Positions 1 to 8,434 of a stretch of DNA of 37,654 nt are shown here, piece after piece. A program made the position numbers and the translations under genes. The stretch lies in contig NZ_JACZKG010000084.1 of assembly GCF_014860165.1 (NCBI RefSeq), forward strand, positions 1-37,654, given 5' to 3'. The notes under the pieces were generated by a model that saw only the letters and a list, made by a program, of their open reading frames with translations, was not told the DNA's origin and did not search any database. Numbering within the stretch: position 1 is the stretch's first letter; each line of letters starts with the position of its first letter. Origin of the DNA: Devosia sp. Its GTDB lineage: Bacteria; Pseudomonadota; Alphaproteobacteria; Rhizobiales; Devosiaceae.

Positions 1-7
1 AACCTGC

Positions 8-256
8 CGCATACTCCTTCCATCTTCACGGCAGAGCCGGTCATGACGAGTGATGACCGTGAAGACAGCCAGGGATGGGAGGTCGCTCCCATTGGGCGGG
101 GGGAACTCGGCAGCTGCGCTTGCGACACAGCGTACCTGGCCCGGACCCGCGAAAATCCTGGCGTGGTGGCGAGGCAATGGCCTCACTTCCTTCATCTACC
201 ACTTCGAGGCAGGCGCCTCGCCACCATAGCTCTCTGAGCGCCCCTTGGCGTCTCAC
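8..256 (+). repeat. ~250-bp structured intergenic repeat, copy A
   Basis: This stretch matches the reverse complement of 23471-23720 almost base for base (about 95% by eye; the core from ~105 to ~192 is identical). It contains several potential hairpins: 38-44 with 53-59, 75-80 with 87-92, and 12-bp arms TGGTGGCGAGGC (164-175) and GCCTCGCCACCA (215-226). The last pair encloses two smaller stems, 171-175/180-184 and 205-210/215-220, so a cruciform or branched RNA is possible. Copies differ in a few substitutions and in the position of an ATC triplet in the large loop. No transposase, terminal inverted repeats or target duplications are visible. It resembles a non-autonomous dispersed repeat; I do not recognise the family. 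Positions 257-365 show nothing further that I can support. Confidence 0.85.
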
Positions 257-365
257 GCGACGAGCTGACCCGACGACCCGACAACCGCGATACAGGCGGC
301 GCCTGCGCTCGAACAGATTTTCCACATCGTTCGCGGAGAACGCACAGTTACACCTTTGTGTCTAC

Positions 366-394
366 TTGCCCGTGCGGGTCCCCTGCCCTATGTT
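366..394 (+). promoter_or_regulatory. Possible sigma-70 promoter for riboswitch-ribN transcript
   Basis: A TTGCCC hexamer (366-371) and a TATGTT hexamer (389-394) are separated by 17 bp. They sit about 30 bp before the first riboswitch stem, which is where a promoter would be expected. Matches to consensus are only partial, so this is an inference from spacing and position. Confidence 0.35.
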
Positions 395-422
395 CATCGT
401 CGCGGGACGATCGTTCCGCATA

Positions 423-565
423 GTTCTCAGGGCGGGGTGTGATTCCCCACCGGCGGTAAAGGCGGCGACGCCAAGCCCGCGAGCGCCTTCGGACCGTCAG
501 GTCCTTGGGGTCAGCAGATCCGGTGTAATTCCGGGGCCGACGGTATAGTCCGGATGAAAGAGAAC
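423..565 (+). promoter_or_regulatory. FMN riboswitch (RFN element)
   Basis: The conserved RFN blocks are present in order: GGCGGGGTG and CCCCACCGGCGGTAA near 431-461, AGCCCGCGAGCG around 474-485, GGTCAGCAGATCCGGTG around 509-525, and TCCGGATGAAAGAGAAC at the 3' end. The closing stem P1 pairs GTTCTC (423-428) with GAGAAC (560-565). FMN binding normally represses the downstream gene. Here that gene is a riboflavin-transporter-like protein, so flavin-responsive control of vitamin uptake is the natural reading. Confidence 0.95.
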
Positions 566-587
566 GGGACCAACGCTGGCTTGCTGG

Positions 588-658
588 CGTCCGCACCCAT
601 TTGGGGCCGGACGTGGCACCGGTGAGACTTCCCGTAACCCTGAGGAAACTGGTTACGG
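588..658 (+). promoter_or_regulatory. Putative riboswitch expression platform hairpins
   Basis: Two hairpins lie between the aptamer and ribN. CGTCCG (588-593) pairs with CGGACG (608-613), and CCGTAACC (632-639) pairs perfectly with GGTTACGG (651-658). The second stem ends right before the AAGGA ribosome binding site (660-664) of ribN and has no T-run after it. This suggests control of translation initiation, not termination, but the switching partner is not proven. Confidence 0.5.
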
Positions 659-670
659 AAAGGACTTCAT

Positions 671-1648
671 ATGAGCCAGGTTTCCTCTGTTCCACGCAAC
701 GGCGCCGCTACGGGTGCCTTTTTCATGATCGCGGCAAGCCTCGTGTTTGCCGGGAGCAACCTGCTGCAATCGGCGCTGCCGACACCGGTTGAGTATGGCG
801 GCTATGGCATGAGTTCGACCGGCATGGCCTTCTGGCAATATGTCATCGCCTCGGTGCTGGCCTTGCCGCTCATCCTGCGCATTGGCCTGGGCAAGCTGCG
901 CACCAGCCACCCCATCGCCCACGAGATCCGCGCCTTCGTCTCGGCGCTGGGCGTCCACGTCTTCGTCTATGGCTTCGCCACGGGCGTGCCGATCTGGCAG
1001 ATGGTGACCCTGCTGGCCACGGGGCCGCTGTTCATTATCCTCGGTTCGACGCTGTTCCTGGGCGAACGCGCCTCGTCCGTTCGCATCGGCGCCGCACTGC
1101 TCGGCTTTGTGGGTGCCATCATCGTCTCCGGCGTCGGCACCGAGGGACTGGGCGGGACGACCCTCATCCCGGTCCTGGCCGCCGCGCTCTGGGCCACGAC
1201 CGATGTGCTGACCAAGTATCTCAGCCAGAAGGGCGAGAGCCCCGAAACGCTGACCGTTTCCCTGCTCGTGCTGGTGACGCCGAACCACCTGCTGATCCTG
1301 CTCGCCGTCTGGGCGCTCGGTGGGCTCGCCCCGGGACTGCTGCCGCAGGGTCTGACCGACAACGTGTTCGTCCTTCCGGGCGGCGCCGCTCTCTGGCTGC
1401 TGGTGCTGCTCGGCGCCCTGACGGCGGCGGCGCAGTACCTGCTCGCCATCGCCTACAGGGCGGCGGACGCGACCTATCTGCAGCCTTTTGGCGACCTCAA
1501 GGTGCCGCTCAGCGGGCTGCTGGGCTGGATCTTCCTGTCGCAGGTGCCATCGGTGTGGTTCTGGCCAGGTGCCGCGCTGATCCTGGCGGCGTCGACGCTC
1601 ATCTTCTGGGCGGAGTCGGATCGGCGGCGGGCCCTGAGCATCGCCTGA
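671..1648 (+). CDS. ribN: RibN-type riboflavin transporter (EamA/DMT superfamily)
   Basis: A 325-residue inner-membrane protein with about ten hydrophobic segments arranged as two EamA halves. The first is roughly residues 15-150 and the second 165-315, typical of drug/metabolite transporters. The ATG at 671 has an AAGGA ribosome binding site 6 nt upstream. The FMN riboswitch directly in front is the main evidence for the substrate: RibN proteins of Rhizobiales are DMT-type riboflavin importers under FMN riboswitch control. The gene is monocistronic and followed by a strong hairpin. An EamA protein of other specificity is possible, but the riboswitch makes riboflavin by far the likeliest cargo. 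Confidence 0.88.
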   Translation: MSQVSSVPRNGAATGAFFMIAASLVFAGSNLLQSALPTPVEYGGYGMSSTGMAFWQYVIASVLALPLILRIGLGKLRTSHPIAHEIRAFVSALGVHVFVYGFATGVPIWQMVTLLATGPLFIILGSTLFLGERASSVRIGAALLGFVGAIIVSGVGTEGLGGTTLIPVLAAALWATTDVLTKYLSQKGESPETLTVSLLVLVTPNHLLILLAVWALGGLAPGLLPQGLTDNVFVLPGGAALWLLVLLGALTAAAQYLLAIAYRAADATYLQPFGDLKVPLSGLLGWIFLSQVPSVWFWPGAALILAASTLIFWAESDRRRALSIA

Positions 1649-1651
1649 TCA

Positions 1652-1683
1652 AAGCTGCTCCCGGCAATAGTCGGGAGCAGCTT
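1652..1683 (+). terminator. Terminator hairpin after ribN
   Basis: A perfect 12-bp stem pairs AAGCTGCTCCCG (1652-1663) with its complement (1672-1683) around an 8-nt loop, 4 nt after the ribN stop. There is no clear T-run, only a C-rich tail, so termination may be imperfect or factor-assisted. Confidence 0.65.
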
Positions 1684-1762
1684 ATCCCCCTCCTCGGCGA
1701 GCGTGCTAGATGGTACGCGTCGAAACGGCATCGGCGAGAGGGTTGCAGGGAAGTCCTGTTGC

Positions 1763-1819
1763 AGGGCCGGTAACGCCGCTGTCGCTGTGCTGAAATCGCC
1801 GACAGGCGGTCCCGGCCCT
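1763..1819 (-). terminator. Imperfect hairpin at the end of merR
   Basis: AGGGCCGG (1763-1770) pairs with CCGGCCCT (1812-1819), with further imperfect pairing inside (CCGCTGTCG against CGACAGGCGG). The proximal arm overlaps the merR stop codon. It may end the minus-strand ihfA-merR transcripts. No tRNA or other RNA gene is visible between this and ribN. Confidence 0.4.
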
Positions 1820-2273
1820 AGGCTTCCCGCGCGCGTTCGAGGATGCGCTTGCATTCCAGCAGTTCGCGCAACACATCGGAGAGCTTGTCGCGGGACTCGC
1901 GATCGAGCCCGGGACTGGCCAGCATCACGGCTTCTTCGATTTCCGCCTCGTCGCTGGCGGCCTCGGCCTGCTCGATCATGGGTAGGATGTCTTCGAGGGG
2001 CTTGCCCTCGCCGACGGCGATCACATAGCGGCTGCCCTGATCCTTGAGGATGCGCTGCACGCCCTTGATGGTGAAACCCTGGTCATAGAGGAGATGACGG
2101 ATACCGCGCAGCAGCAGCACGTCTTCGGGGCGATAGTAGCGCCGCCCACCGCCGCGCTTCAGCGGCTTGATGGTGGAGAAACGGGTCTCCCAGAAGCGCA
2201 GGACATGCTGTGGCAGGTCCAGCTCATCGGCGGCTTCGGATATCGTCCGGAAGGCGTCTGGCGACTTGTCCAC
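1818..2273 (-). CDS. MerR-family transcriptional regulator
   Basis: 151 residues. The N-terminal MerR winged HTH covers about residues 9-75, with [22 protein letters not shown] and RRYYRPEDV typical of the family. The C-terminus is charged and lacks conserved cysteines, so there is no sign of metal sensing. This protein follows ihfA in many alphaproteobacteria, and the same order is seen here, 24 nt after ihfA, so the two are probably co-transcribed. Its target genes are not indicated by the sequence. Confidence 0.88.
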   Translation of the reverse strand: MDKSPDAFRTISEAADELDLPQHVLRFWETRFSTIKPLKRGGGRRYYRPEDVLLLRGIRHLLYDQGFTIKGVQRILKDQGSRYVIAVGEGKPLEDILPMIEQAEAASDEAEIEEAVMLASPGLDRESRDKLSDVLRELLECKRILERAREA

Positions 2274-2297
2274 GTAGGCTGAGACTCGCTGGATTGC

Positions 2298-2609
2298 TTA
2301 TTTTCCAGCACGAACCATAGATTTGTTGATCTTGGACTTCAACACGTTGGATGGCTTGAACACAAGAACCTGCCGCGGAAGGATGGGAACCTCCTCGCCG
2401 GTCTTGGGATTGCGGCCGATGCGCTCGTTCTTGGAGCGGACCTGGAAGGAGCCGAATGACGATAGCTTGACGTTTGCCCCGGTGATCAGGGCGTCGCCGA
2501 TAAGTTCGAGCACCCGTTCCACCAACTCGGCCGACTCGGTCCGTGACAATCCGACAGTGCCATAGACCGCTTCGGCCAGATCGGCCCGCGTAATCGTCTT
2601 TTGCGTCAT
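2298..2609 (-). CDS. ihfA: Integration host factor subunit alpha
   Basis: 103 residues, the usual length of an IHF/HU subunit. It carries the DNA-binding arm signature [12 protein letters not shown] (about residues 65-76) and the N-terminal helices beginning [12 protein letters not shown]. It would pair with IHF-beta, encoded elsewhere, to bend DNA in transcription and recombination. It lies after fabH and before merR, the standard alphaproteobacterial order. The 247-nt gap to fabH is long enough for its own promoter; I see no clear hexamers there. Confidence 0.95.
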   Translation of the reverse strand: MTQKTITRADLAEAVYGTVGLSRTESAELVERVLELIGDALITGANVKLSSFGSFQVRSKNERIGRNPKTGEEVPILPRQVLVFKPSNVLKSKINKSMVRAGK

Positions 2610-2856
2610 TCGTACCCCCGTGTTGCCGAAAGGTGCAAATCCCCACGCCGGGACGAGTTGATCGCGTCCCCGATCGAAGTTGCTGCCGGCACAACCTCGT
2701 GTCGAGGTCGAGCCATACCGCGGGAATCCTTCCCTTCGCTCAGCGATACCGGACCGTCACAAAACCCCTCATGCGACCGGTTTCTACGCTGGGTTCCTCC
2801 ACCCGAAAGGACACTAACGCCTTGAAACGCCTAAGGTCAATCGCCCAGCGAGGCCG

Positions 2857-3834
2857 TTACCAGCGAATGAGGGAGGCGCCCCAGGTAAAGCCGCCGCCCA
2901 TCGCCTCGAGCATCACGAGGTCACCCTGTTTGATGCGGCCATCGGCCACAGCGGCGCTCAGCGCCAGCGGCACCGATGCTGCAGAGGTATTGGCGTGGAG
3001 GTCCACGGTGACGATGACCTTCTCGGGGGGGAGCCCGAGCTTGTTGCCGGCCCCGTCGATAATGCGCCTGTTGGCCTGATGCGGCACGAACCAGTCAAGG
3101 TCGGCCACCGTGTAGCCCGTCTGTTCGAGCGTCGCATAGACCACGTCGGTTATCTTGCCGACCGCGTGACGGAAGACTTCCGGACCCTGCATATGCACAT
3201 GTCCGGTCGTGCCGGTCGTGGACGGGCCGCCATCGACATAGAGCTTGTCCCAGTGGTGGCCATCCGAACGCAGGGCCGAGGCCAGTACGCCACGCTCGGG
3301 CGCGTCGTCCTCGAGCTCGACCTTTTCCAGCACGGCAGCGCCCGCCCCGTCGCCGAACAGCACGCAGGTGGTGCGATCGGTCCAGTCGAGCAGTCGCGAG
3401 AAGGTCTCCGCGCCGATGACCAGGGCGCGCGTCGCGAGCCCGTTCTTGATGTAGCTGTCGGCCGTGGCAATGCCATAGACGAAGCCGGAACAAACCGCCT
3501 GGATGTCGAAGGCCATGCCGTGATGCATGCCCAGCTTCATCTGCACCAGCGTTGCCGCGGCGGGGAAGGTATAATCGGGTGTCGTGGTGGCGACGATGAT
3601 GAGATCGATGTCAGCTGGCGTAACGCCAGCCGCATCCATGGCTCTTCGCGCTGCTTCCACCGCCAGATCGGAGGTGAACTGCCCTTCGGCGGCGATGTGG
3701 CGCTCCTTGATGCCGACGCGCTGCTGGATCCATTCGTCGGACGTATCGACCATGGTTGCCAGTTCGGCGTTGGTGAGTACCTTTTCTGGAAGATAGCCGC
3801 CGACACCGCGGATGATGCTACGCGTCTTGGTCAC
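2857..3834 (-). CDS. fabH: 3-oxoacyl-ACP synthase III (KAS III)
   Basis: Catalyses the first condensation of fatty acid synthesis, acetyl-CoA with malonyl-ACP. 325 residues, normal length. The Cys-His-Asn triad is visible: C115 in AVCSGF, H252 in PHQAN and N282 in HANTSAAS. The GGGFTWG motif lies near the C-terminus. The start is a GTG whose bases overlap the plsX stop (GTGA, 4-nt overlap), implying translational coupling with plsX. Confidence 0.96.
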   Translation of the reverse strand: MTKTRSIIRGVGGYLPEKVLTNAELATMVDTSDEWIQQRVGIKERHIAAEGQFTSDLAVEAARRAMDAAGVTPADIDLIIVATTTPDYTFPAAATLVQMKLGMHHGMAFDIQAVCSGFVYGIATADSYIKNGLATRALVIGAETFSRLLDWTDRTTCVLFGDGAGAAVLEKVELEDDAPERGVLASALRSDGHHWDKLYVDGGPSTTGTTGHVHMQGPEVFRHAVGKITDVVYATLEQTGYTVADLDWFVPHQANRRIIDGAGNKLGLPPEKVIVTVDLHANTSAASVPLALSAAVADGRIKQGDLVMLEAMGGGFTWGASLIRW

Positions 3835-4901
3835 GCCGGTTTCGCCTCAGGTTCTGCTTCCGGGGTCTGGGAGACCACCTTGATGGGGAAGCGCTGCATG
3901 GTGTCGCCGATCTTGTCGATCAGGCGGCTGCGGGCCATTTCATAGGAAAGGCTCAACGCGCTCTTGTAGCCGATCTCGTCGGTGCCGCCATGGGATTTGA
4001 TGACAATGCCATTGAGTCCCATGAACACGCCGCCATTGACGGTGCGCGGGTCCATCTTGCGGCGCAGCGCATTGAGCGCAGAGGTGGCGAACAGGGCGCC
4101 GATCCGGCTCATGAGATTGGATTTGAGGGCGCTGCGCAGGTACGAACCCACCTGCCGGGCCGTCCCTTCGGCGGTCTTGAGGGCAATATTGCCGACAAAG
4201 CCCTCGGTGACGACGACGTCCACCGTGCCCTTGCCGATATCGTCGCCTTCGACGAAGCCATGATAGGTGAAGCCCGAGCCGCTGGCCTCGGCCAGGATGC
4301 GGCCCGCCTCCTTGATGTAGTCGAGGCCCTTGACCTCTTCGGTGCCCACATTGAGGAGACCGACGGTGGGCGAATCGTCATCGAACAGGCAGCGCGCCAG
4401 CGCCGAACCCAGGATCGCGTAGTCGACCAGTTGTTTGGCATCGGCGCCGATGGTGGCGCCCATGTCGAGCACGATGATATCGCTGCGCAGGGTCGGCCAG
4501 ATGGCGGCAATGCCCGGGCGGGATATGCCCTTCATCGGCCGCAGGCAGAAGGTGGCCATGGCCATCAGTGCGCCGGTATTGCCGCCCGAAATGGCGACAT
4601 CGGCCTCGCCATCCTTCACCGACTGGATCGCCATCCACATCGAAGAGGTGCCCTTCCCCTTGCGCAGCGCCTGGCTGGGCTTCTCATCCATGGCGATGAC
4701 CTGTTCGCAGTGGCGCACGGTCGAGGCGGGCTTGAGATCGGGAAATTCGTCGAGCAGCGGGGCGATCTGCTCCTGCCGTCCGTGAAAGATGAAGCGGGTA
4801 TTCTTGCGCTCGCGCAGGGCCAGATAGGCTCCGTGGATCACCGCGCGGGGGGCGTTATCCCCGCCCATGGCATCCACTGATATTGTTATTGTATCGGTCA
4901 T
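3831..4901 (-). CDS. plsX: Phosphate acyltransferase PlsX
   Basis: Makes acyl-phosphate from acyl-ACP for phospholipid synthesis with PlsY. The start is placed at 4901, giving about 356 residues that begin [18 protein letters not shown], the conserved PlsX N-terminus. An upstream in-frame ATG at 4964 would add 21 non-conserved residues and is less likely. Other family motifs include [11 protein letters not shown] and [11 protein letters not shown]. It is followed by fabH with a 4-nt overlap and preceded by the DUF177 gene. Confidence 0.95.
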   Translation of the reverse strand: MTDTITISVDAMGGDNAPRAVIHGAYLALRERKNTRFIFHGRQEQIAPLLDEFPDLKPASTVRHCEQVIAMDEKPSQALRKGKGTSSMWMAIQSVKDGEADVAISGGNTGALMAMATFCLRPMKGISRPGIAAIWPTLRSDIIVLDMGATIGADAKQLVDYAILGSALARCLFDDDSPTVGLLNVGTEEVKGLDYIKEAGRILAEASGSGFTYHGFVEGDDIGKGTVDVVVTEGFVGNIALKTAEGTARQVGSYLRSALKSNLMSRIGALFATSALNALRRKMDPRTVNGGVFMGLNGIVIKSHGGTDEIGYKSALSLSYEMARSRLIDKIGDTMQRFPIKVVSQTPEAEPEAKPA

Positions 4902-4979
4902 TTCAGCCCGTTCTGTGCCCCACAAGGAGGCAGCCAAACATACCCCATCGGGGAGTCGGTGCAAGCCCGGCGCCTTGTG

Positions 4980-5525
4980 CTACCGGTCAATATCGGTGGA
5001 CTTTTTGAGCTTTTCTAGGGCAGCGAATGGGCTGGCAGGCCCGCCGCCCAGATCGATCCCCAGGGAATCGAGGCTTTCGCCCGGCGCTCGTGGATAGGGG
5101 TCGATGGCCAGTGCCAGCGTCTCGATCAGCAAGGCGCTGAGATCGACTTCGGGTCCATCAATGTGATCGGGGAAGTCCTCGTCCTCGAGATCGACGAAAA
5201 TCTCGGAGCCCGGCGTGGGCTTGTGCGCCTGCGCCTCGGGCAGGAAGACGCGGTCCACCGGCTCGTCGATATGCTGGCCTACCGGCTCGAAGGTCACCAC
5301 CGATGGCTGGACGACATCGGCAACAAGGCGACCCAGCGCCCGGATGCCGCCGCGCAGCGGTGTCACAGTCAGCGTGGCCTCGAAGCTGTCGATGGCGCTG
5401 ACCTTGAGCTCCTCGGCAAGGGCGGCGCGGGTGGGCTCGTCGAGCGATACGGTCAGATCGCGGCCGGTGGCCGGCAGGCGATCGATGCGGATGATGGCAT
5501 CGAAAAGTGGAGCGGGCTTGCTCAC
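4980..5525 (-). CDS. DUF177 (YceD-like) protein
   Basis: 181 residues, matching the DUF177/YceD family in length and in an acidic central part (EIFVDLEDEDFPDHIDGPEV) followed by a LLIETLALAIDPYPRAPG segment. YceD proteins are linked to 23S rRNA or large-subunit biogenesis and often precede rpmF. No rpmF is present here; plsX follows directly, as in many Hyphomicrobiales. The start overlaps the stop of the upstream chaperone gene by 4 nt (ATGA). Confidence 0.82.
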   Translation of the reverse strand: MSKPAPLFDAIIRIDRLPATGRDLTVSLDEPTRAALAEELKVSAIDSFEATLTVTPLRGGIRALGRLVADVVQPSVVTFEPVGQHIDEPVDRVFLPEAQAHKPTPGSEIFVDLEDEDFPDHIDGPEVDLSALLIETLALAIDPYPRAPGESLDSLGIDLGGGPASPFAALEKLKKSTDIDR

Positions 5526-6049
5526 GCTGCGGCCTCGAAACTCAGCGAGCCACCGGTGATGGCGTCGACGGGTTGGGCCGCCAGGGCGCGATCCTCGGCC
5601 ATCAGATAGGCCGCGAGTGCCTCGACATGCGGGCCGCTGGCACCATCGAACAGGTTGCGCGAGAGCACCGCCTGCAAGGCCGCTGCATCGTCCTTGTCCA
5701 TGGCGTCATTCATGGAGGCCAGCAGGCCGAAGAAGATATTGCCCATCTTCTGGATGCGCTTGGGCACGCCGAGATCGCCGACGCCCATTTCGCGCAGCGA
5801 GCGGTCCATGTCCTTGAAAAAGAGATCGAACACCGCCTGGCTGAATGCCTTCTGCTCGCCGCTCTCGGCGCGCAAGCGACGGAACAGCAGCGCCAGATGC
5901 AGGCTGATCATGTCGAAGCGGCCGGTGACCGTGTCTGGCACGAGCCAATCGGCGTAGAATCGAGGTTGCCGGGATTGCGCCACAATGGCGCTATAGACGG
6001 CGTAAATCGGTGCGGTAGCAGTGTTCTTGCGGAACAGGGACAGGATCAT
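5522..6049 (-). CDS. Ubiquinol-cytochrome c chaperone family protein (CBP3-like)
   Basis: 175 residues of the CBP3/UQCC family. Recognisable features are the N-terminal APIYAVYSAIVAQSRQPRFY segment and the HLALLFRRL and DMDRSLREMGVGD blocks. In mitochondria and alphaproteobacteria this family assists cytochrome bc1 complex assembly. It is first in the run leading through DUF177, plsX and fabH, with a 4-nt overlap to DUF177. Its promoter should lie in the 157-nt region shared with the divergent bamE. Confidence 0.85.
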   Translation of the reverse strand: MILSLFRKNTATAPIYAVYSAIVAQSRQPRFYADWLVPDTVTGRFDMISLHLALLFRRLRAESGEQKAFSQAVFDLFFKDMDRSLREMGVGDLGVPKRIQKMGNIFFGLLASMNDAMDKDDAAALQAVLSRNLFDGASGPHVEALAAYLMAEDRALAAQPVDAITGGSLSFEAAA

Positions 6050-6206
6050 GGGATTGCGCTCTGCATCTTGATCGGCCTAACAGGGGCGCCGGACCATTGC
6101 CAGCTTGCCAGACCGACAGCTTGGCAGTTACACATTCCGGCGGCTACAAGTACCGCCGCCTTGTCGTCGTGCCTATTAGTCGATCGCCATCGAGAAAGTC
6201 AAATTC

Positions 6207-6656
6207 ATGCCCCTGCGTACCGCCTCCGGTTCATTTGCGCCGCTTGCCGCAGCCGCCCTGCTCGCAATGACGCTGGCCGCATGCACCAGCAGCAATTCGC
6301 TGATCACCAAGCGGACCCAGGGATACGAAATCTCCGATAGCGCGATGGCGCAGATCCGGCCGGGCCAGAGCCAGCAGCTGGTGACCCTCGTGCTGGGTTC
6401 GCCGCAGTCGACCAATACGTTCGGCGACCAGTCTGCATTCTATTATGTCGAGACCAAGGTGCGGCAGACGGCATTCGGCATGACCATGATCGACTCGCGC
6501 ACCGTGCTGGTCGTCTATTTCGACAAGAACAAGAAGGTCATCGACAAGGCCGTTTACGGCCTGCAGGACGGCAAGACGATCGCGATCGAGAGCCGTCGCA
6601 CCCAGTCCTTCGGCGAAGATCGCACCTTCATCGACCAGATCCTGCAGTCGTTCTAG
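6207..6656 (+). CDS. bamE: Outer membrane protein assembly lipoprotein BamE
   Basis: 149 residues. A lipoprotein signal peptide ends in a LAAC lipobox with acylated C26. The BamE/SmpA-OmlA fold follows, with DSAMAQIRPGQSQQLVTLVL, LGSPQSTNTFGD and the AFYYVETK strand. It is a small lipoprotein of the beta-barrel assembly machine. The gene is divergent from the bc1 chaperone gene, an arrangement common in Hyphomicrobiales. The ribosome binding site before the ATG is weak. Confidence 0.9.
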   Translation: MPLRTASGSFAPLAAAALLAMTLAACTSSNSLITKRTQGYEISDSAMAQIRPGQSQQLVTLVLGSPQSTNTFGDQSAFYYVETKVRQTAFGMTMIDSRTVLVVYFDKNKKVIDKAVYGLQDGKTIAIESRRTQSFGEDRTFIDQILQSF

Positions 6657-6737
6657 GCGAACCCAAGGTCGACAGCCTGCCGGACCCGCATTAGGTTATC
6701 GTCGATCTGGCGGTAATTCTGATCGGCGGGCTGCAGC

Positions 6738-7832
6738 ATGTTGCACGAACTCACCACTGGAAGGATGCCCCGCATTGCGGCGTTGATCGCGCTTATGGGG
6801 CTCTGGGGCGGCCCGGCGCTCGCCAAGACAAAACTCCAGGGTGAAGACCTGCGCCAGGCCTGCATCGGGGCCTTCGGCGACCGCGAGCATTTCGACTGGG
6901 TGCCGCGCATGGGGCTCAGCAACGCGCTGGCGGTGTGCGCCGCCGCCATTGTCGAGTTTCCTGATGATGTCGACGTGCGGTTCACACACGCCGTGGCCAG
7001 GGATCAGTTTGCCGAGCGGGGCGGCACGCAAGACGACAACCTGTTTGCCACCGAAGTGTATCGAGAGCTGGCAGCCAGCGGCCTGCCCATGGCCGAATAC
7101 GCCCTTGGCACCATGTTCGACGAGAGCTCAGGCGTCAGCACCAGCGACGCATTGGACTATATGGAGCGCGCTCGCGCCGGCGAGTTCGGGCAGTCGATCC
7201 GCTGCGAGGCACTCCGCACGTTCGGGCTGGCCGATCTAGACGGCAATGGCCCCTCCTACGATGTCGCGGCTGCCGAGAGCATGGCCTATGGCAACTATGT
7301 CTGCGCGGGCTACCTGGCCAACATGTTCTGGAACGGCTATGCCGCCGCGGCTGACCTGCCACTGGCAATCAGCGAATATGCCCGCTTCGCCGCAGTCCAT
7401 GGCGATCCGGCAGCCATGGCGATGGTCGGCCTGTTCTATGCCTACGGCACCGGCTCCACCGACATCGATCCGCAGCTGCAGGGGCAGTTCACCGCGCGGC
7501 CGGACGCGGAACGCGCCGGCTATTGGCTGTTGCTGGCCCATTGGGGCACCAAGAGCGCATGGCGCCCGAATCTCCACGCGGAATTCTGGGACCGCTATTT
7601 TCAGGAAGCGACGGTCGTTGAGGCGATGCAGACCGCACTCCAGGCCCTCGGCCACTATGGCGGTGCGGTGGACGGCAATTTTCTGGGGGAGACCCGGCAG
7701 GCCCTTACGGCCTTCGGGGATGAAGAGGTCGACGCAGTGTTTCAGATCGTTCGCGCCAAGGAGAAATACGACCCATCCCTCGACCCGCGCGAAGCCGTCC
7801 ATATCGGCAGCGCAGCGATTCCGGGCGACTAA
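6738..7832 (+). CDS. Secreted Sel1-like repeat protein with peptidoglycan-binding-like C-terminus
   Basis: 364 residues from ATG 6738. A second ATG at 6765 would give a cleaner signal peptide (MPRIAALIALMGLWGGPALA) but has a purine run directly against it, so the start is uncertain. Residues ~105-245 contain Sel1/TPR-like helical repeats (GLPMAEYALGTMFDE, GDPAAMAMVGLFYAYGTG). Residues ~294-325 (LQALGHYGGAVDGNFLGETR) resemble a peptidoglycan-binding type 1 motif. An envelope or periplasmic role is likely; no enzyme domain is visible. Its stop overlaps the stop of convergent nusB by 2-3 nt. Confidence 0.72.
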   Translation: MLHELTTGRMPRIAALIALMGLWGGPALAKTKLQGEDLRQACIGAFGDREHFDWVPRMGLSNALAVCAAAIVEFPDDVDVRFTHAVARDQFAERGGTQDDNLFATEVYRELAASGLPMAEYALGTMFDESSGVSTSDALDYMERARAGEFGQSIRCEALRTFGLADLDGNGPSYDVAAAESMAYGNYVCAGYLANMFWNGYAAAADLPLAISEYARFAAVHGDPAAMAMVGLFYAYGTGSTDIDPQLQGQFTARPDAERAGYWLLLAHWGTKSAWRPNLHAEFWDRYFQEATVVEAMQTALQALGHYGGAVDGNFLGETRQALTAFGDEEVDAVFQIVRAKEKYDPSLDPREAVHIGSAAIPGD

Positions 7833-8347
7833 GCGCCTTTGCCGTCGCCCTCGGCCAGGTCGACGCCGGCCTCGCGCGCTATAGCGTCGAGCGCGGCGTT
7901 GACGAGGCCCGAAGCGTCATCCTCGTAGAAGGCCTTGGCTACATCGACATATTCGGTGATGACAACGCGCGGCGGAATATCCTTGCGGCGCAGCAACTCG
8001 AAAGCGGCGGCACGCAGGATCGCGCGCAGCGTGGCGTCGACACGCTCCACCGGCCAGCCCTCGGCAAGGGCGCGGTCCACGGCCGGGTCAATGGCCAACT
8101 GGTGCTTGGCAACGCCCGTCACGATCTGGCGGAAGAAGTCCGCGTCGGCGGGGAGATATTGCTCGCCCTCGATTTCCCGGCCCAGATGAAAAGCGCCGAA
8201 CTGCGCCAGCGTATCTTCCAGCGTCGCGCGGCCCACATCCATCTGGTAGAGCGCCTGCACGGCGGCCAGGCGAGCGGCGCCGCGCTGGTTGGCGGGGCGG
8301 TCAGCTTGTGGATTGCGTTTGGGAGCGTCGGCCATGAGTGCTTTCAT
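7829..8347 (-). CDS. nusB: Transcription antitermination factor NusB
   Basis: 172 residues from ATG 8347; an in-frame ATG at 8335 is an alternative start. NusB landmarks are ARLAAVQALYQMDVG near the N-terminus, the DATLRAILRAAAFELL helix and ITEYVDVAKAFYEDDASGLVNAALD at the C-terminus. NusB joins NusE in rRNA antitermination. It usually follows ribH in related genomes; here it follows ribD after an 87-nt gap. Confidence 0.94.
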   Translation of the reverse strand: MKALMADAPKRNPQADRPANQRGAARLAAVQALYQMDVGRATLEDTLAQFGAFHLGREIEGEQYLPADADFFRQIVTGVAKHQLAIDPAVDRALAEGWPVERVDATLRAILRAAAFELLRRKDIPPRVVITEYVDVAKAFYEDDASGLVNAALDAIAREAGVDLAEGDGKGA

Positions 8348-8434
8348 CTTTGCTGCGTGGCCGAGGGCCGCGATGCCCCGAAGGACACCGCAACCCCATA
8401 GTCTTCCACGGCGGGAACTTCAACAGGGCGAGGC

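Noticed and set aside
43..237. 64-aa reading frame in repeat copy A that is largely conserved in copy B
   Set aside because: Substitutions between copies change amino acids freely (ED to GG, GE to RA) and there is no ribosome binding site; conservation follows the DNA structure, not codons.
1690..1815. Possible tRNA or small gene between ribN and merR
   Set aside because: In relatives a tRNA may lie after merR, but no cloverleaf can be drawn here; only hairpins that fit terminators are seen.
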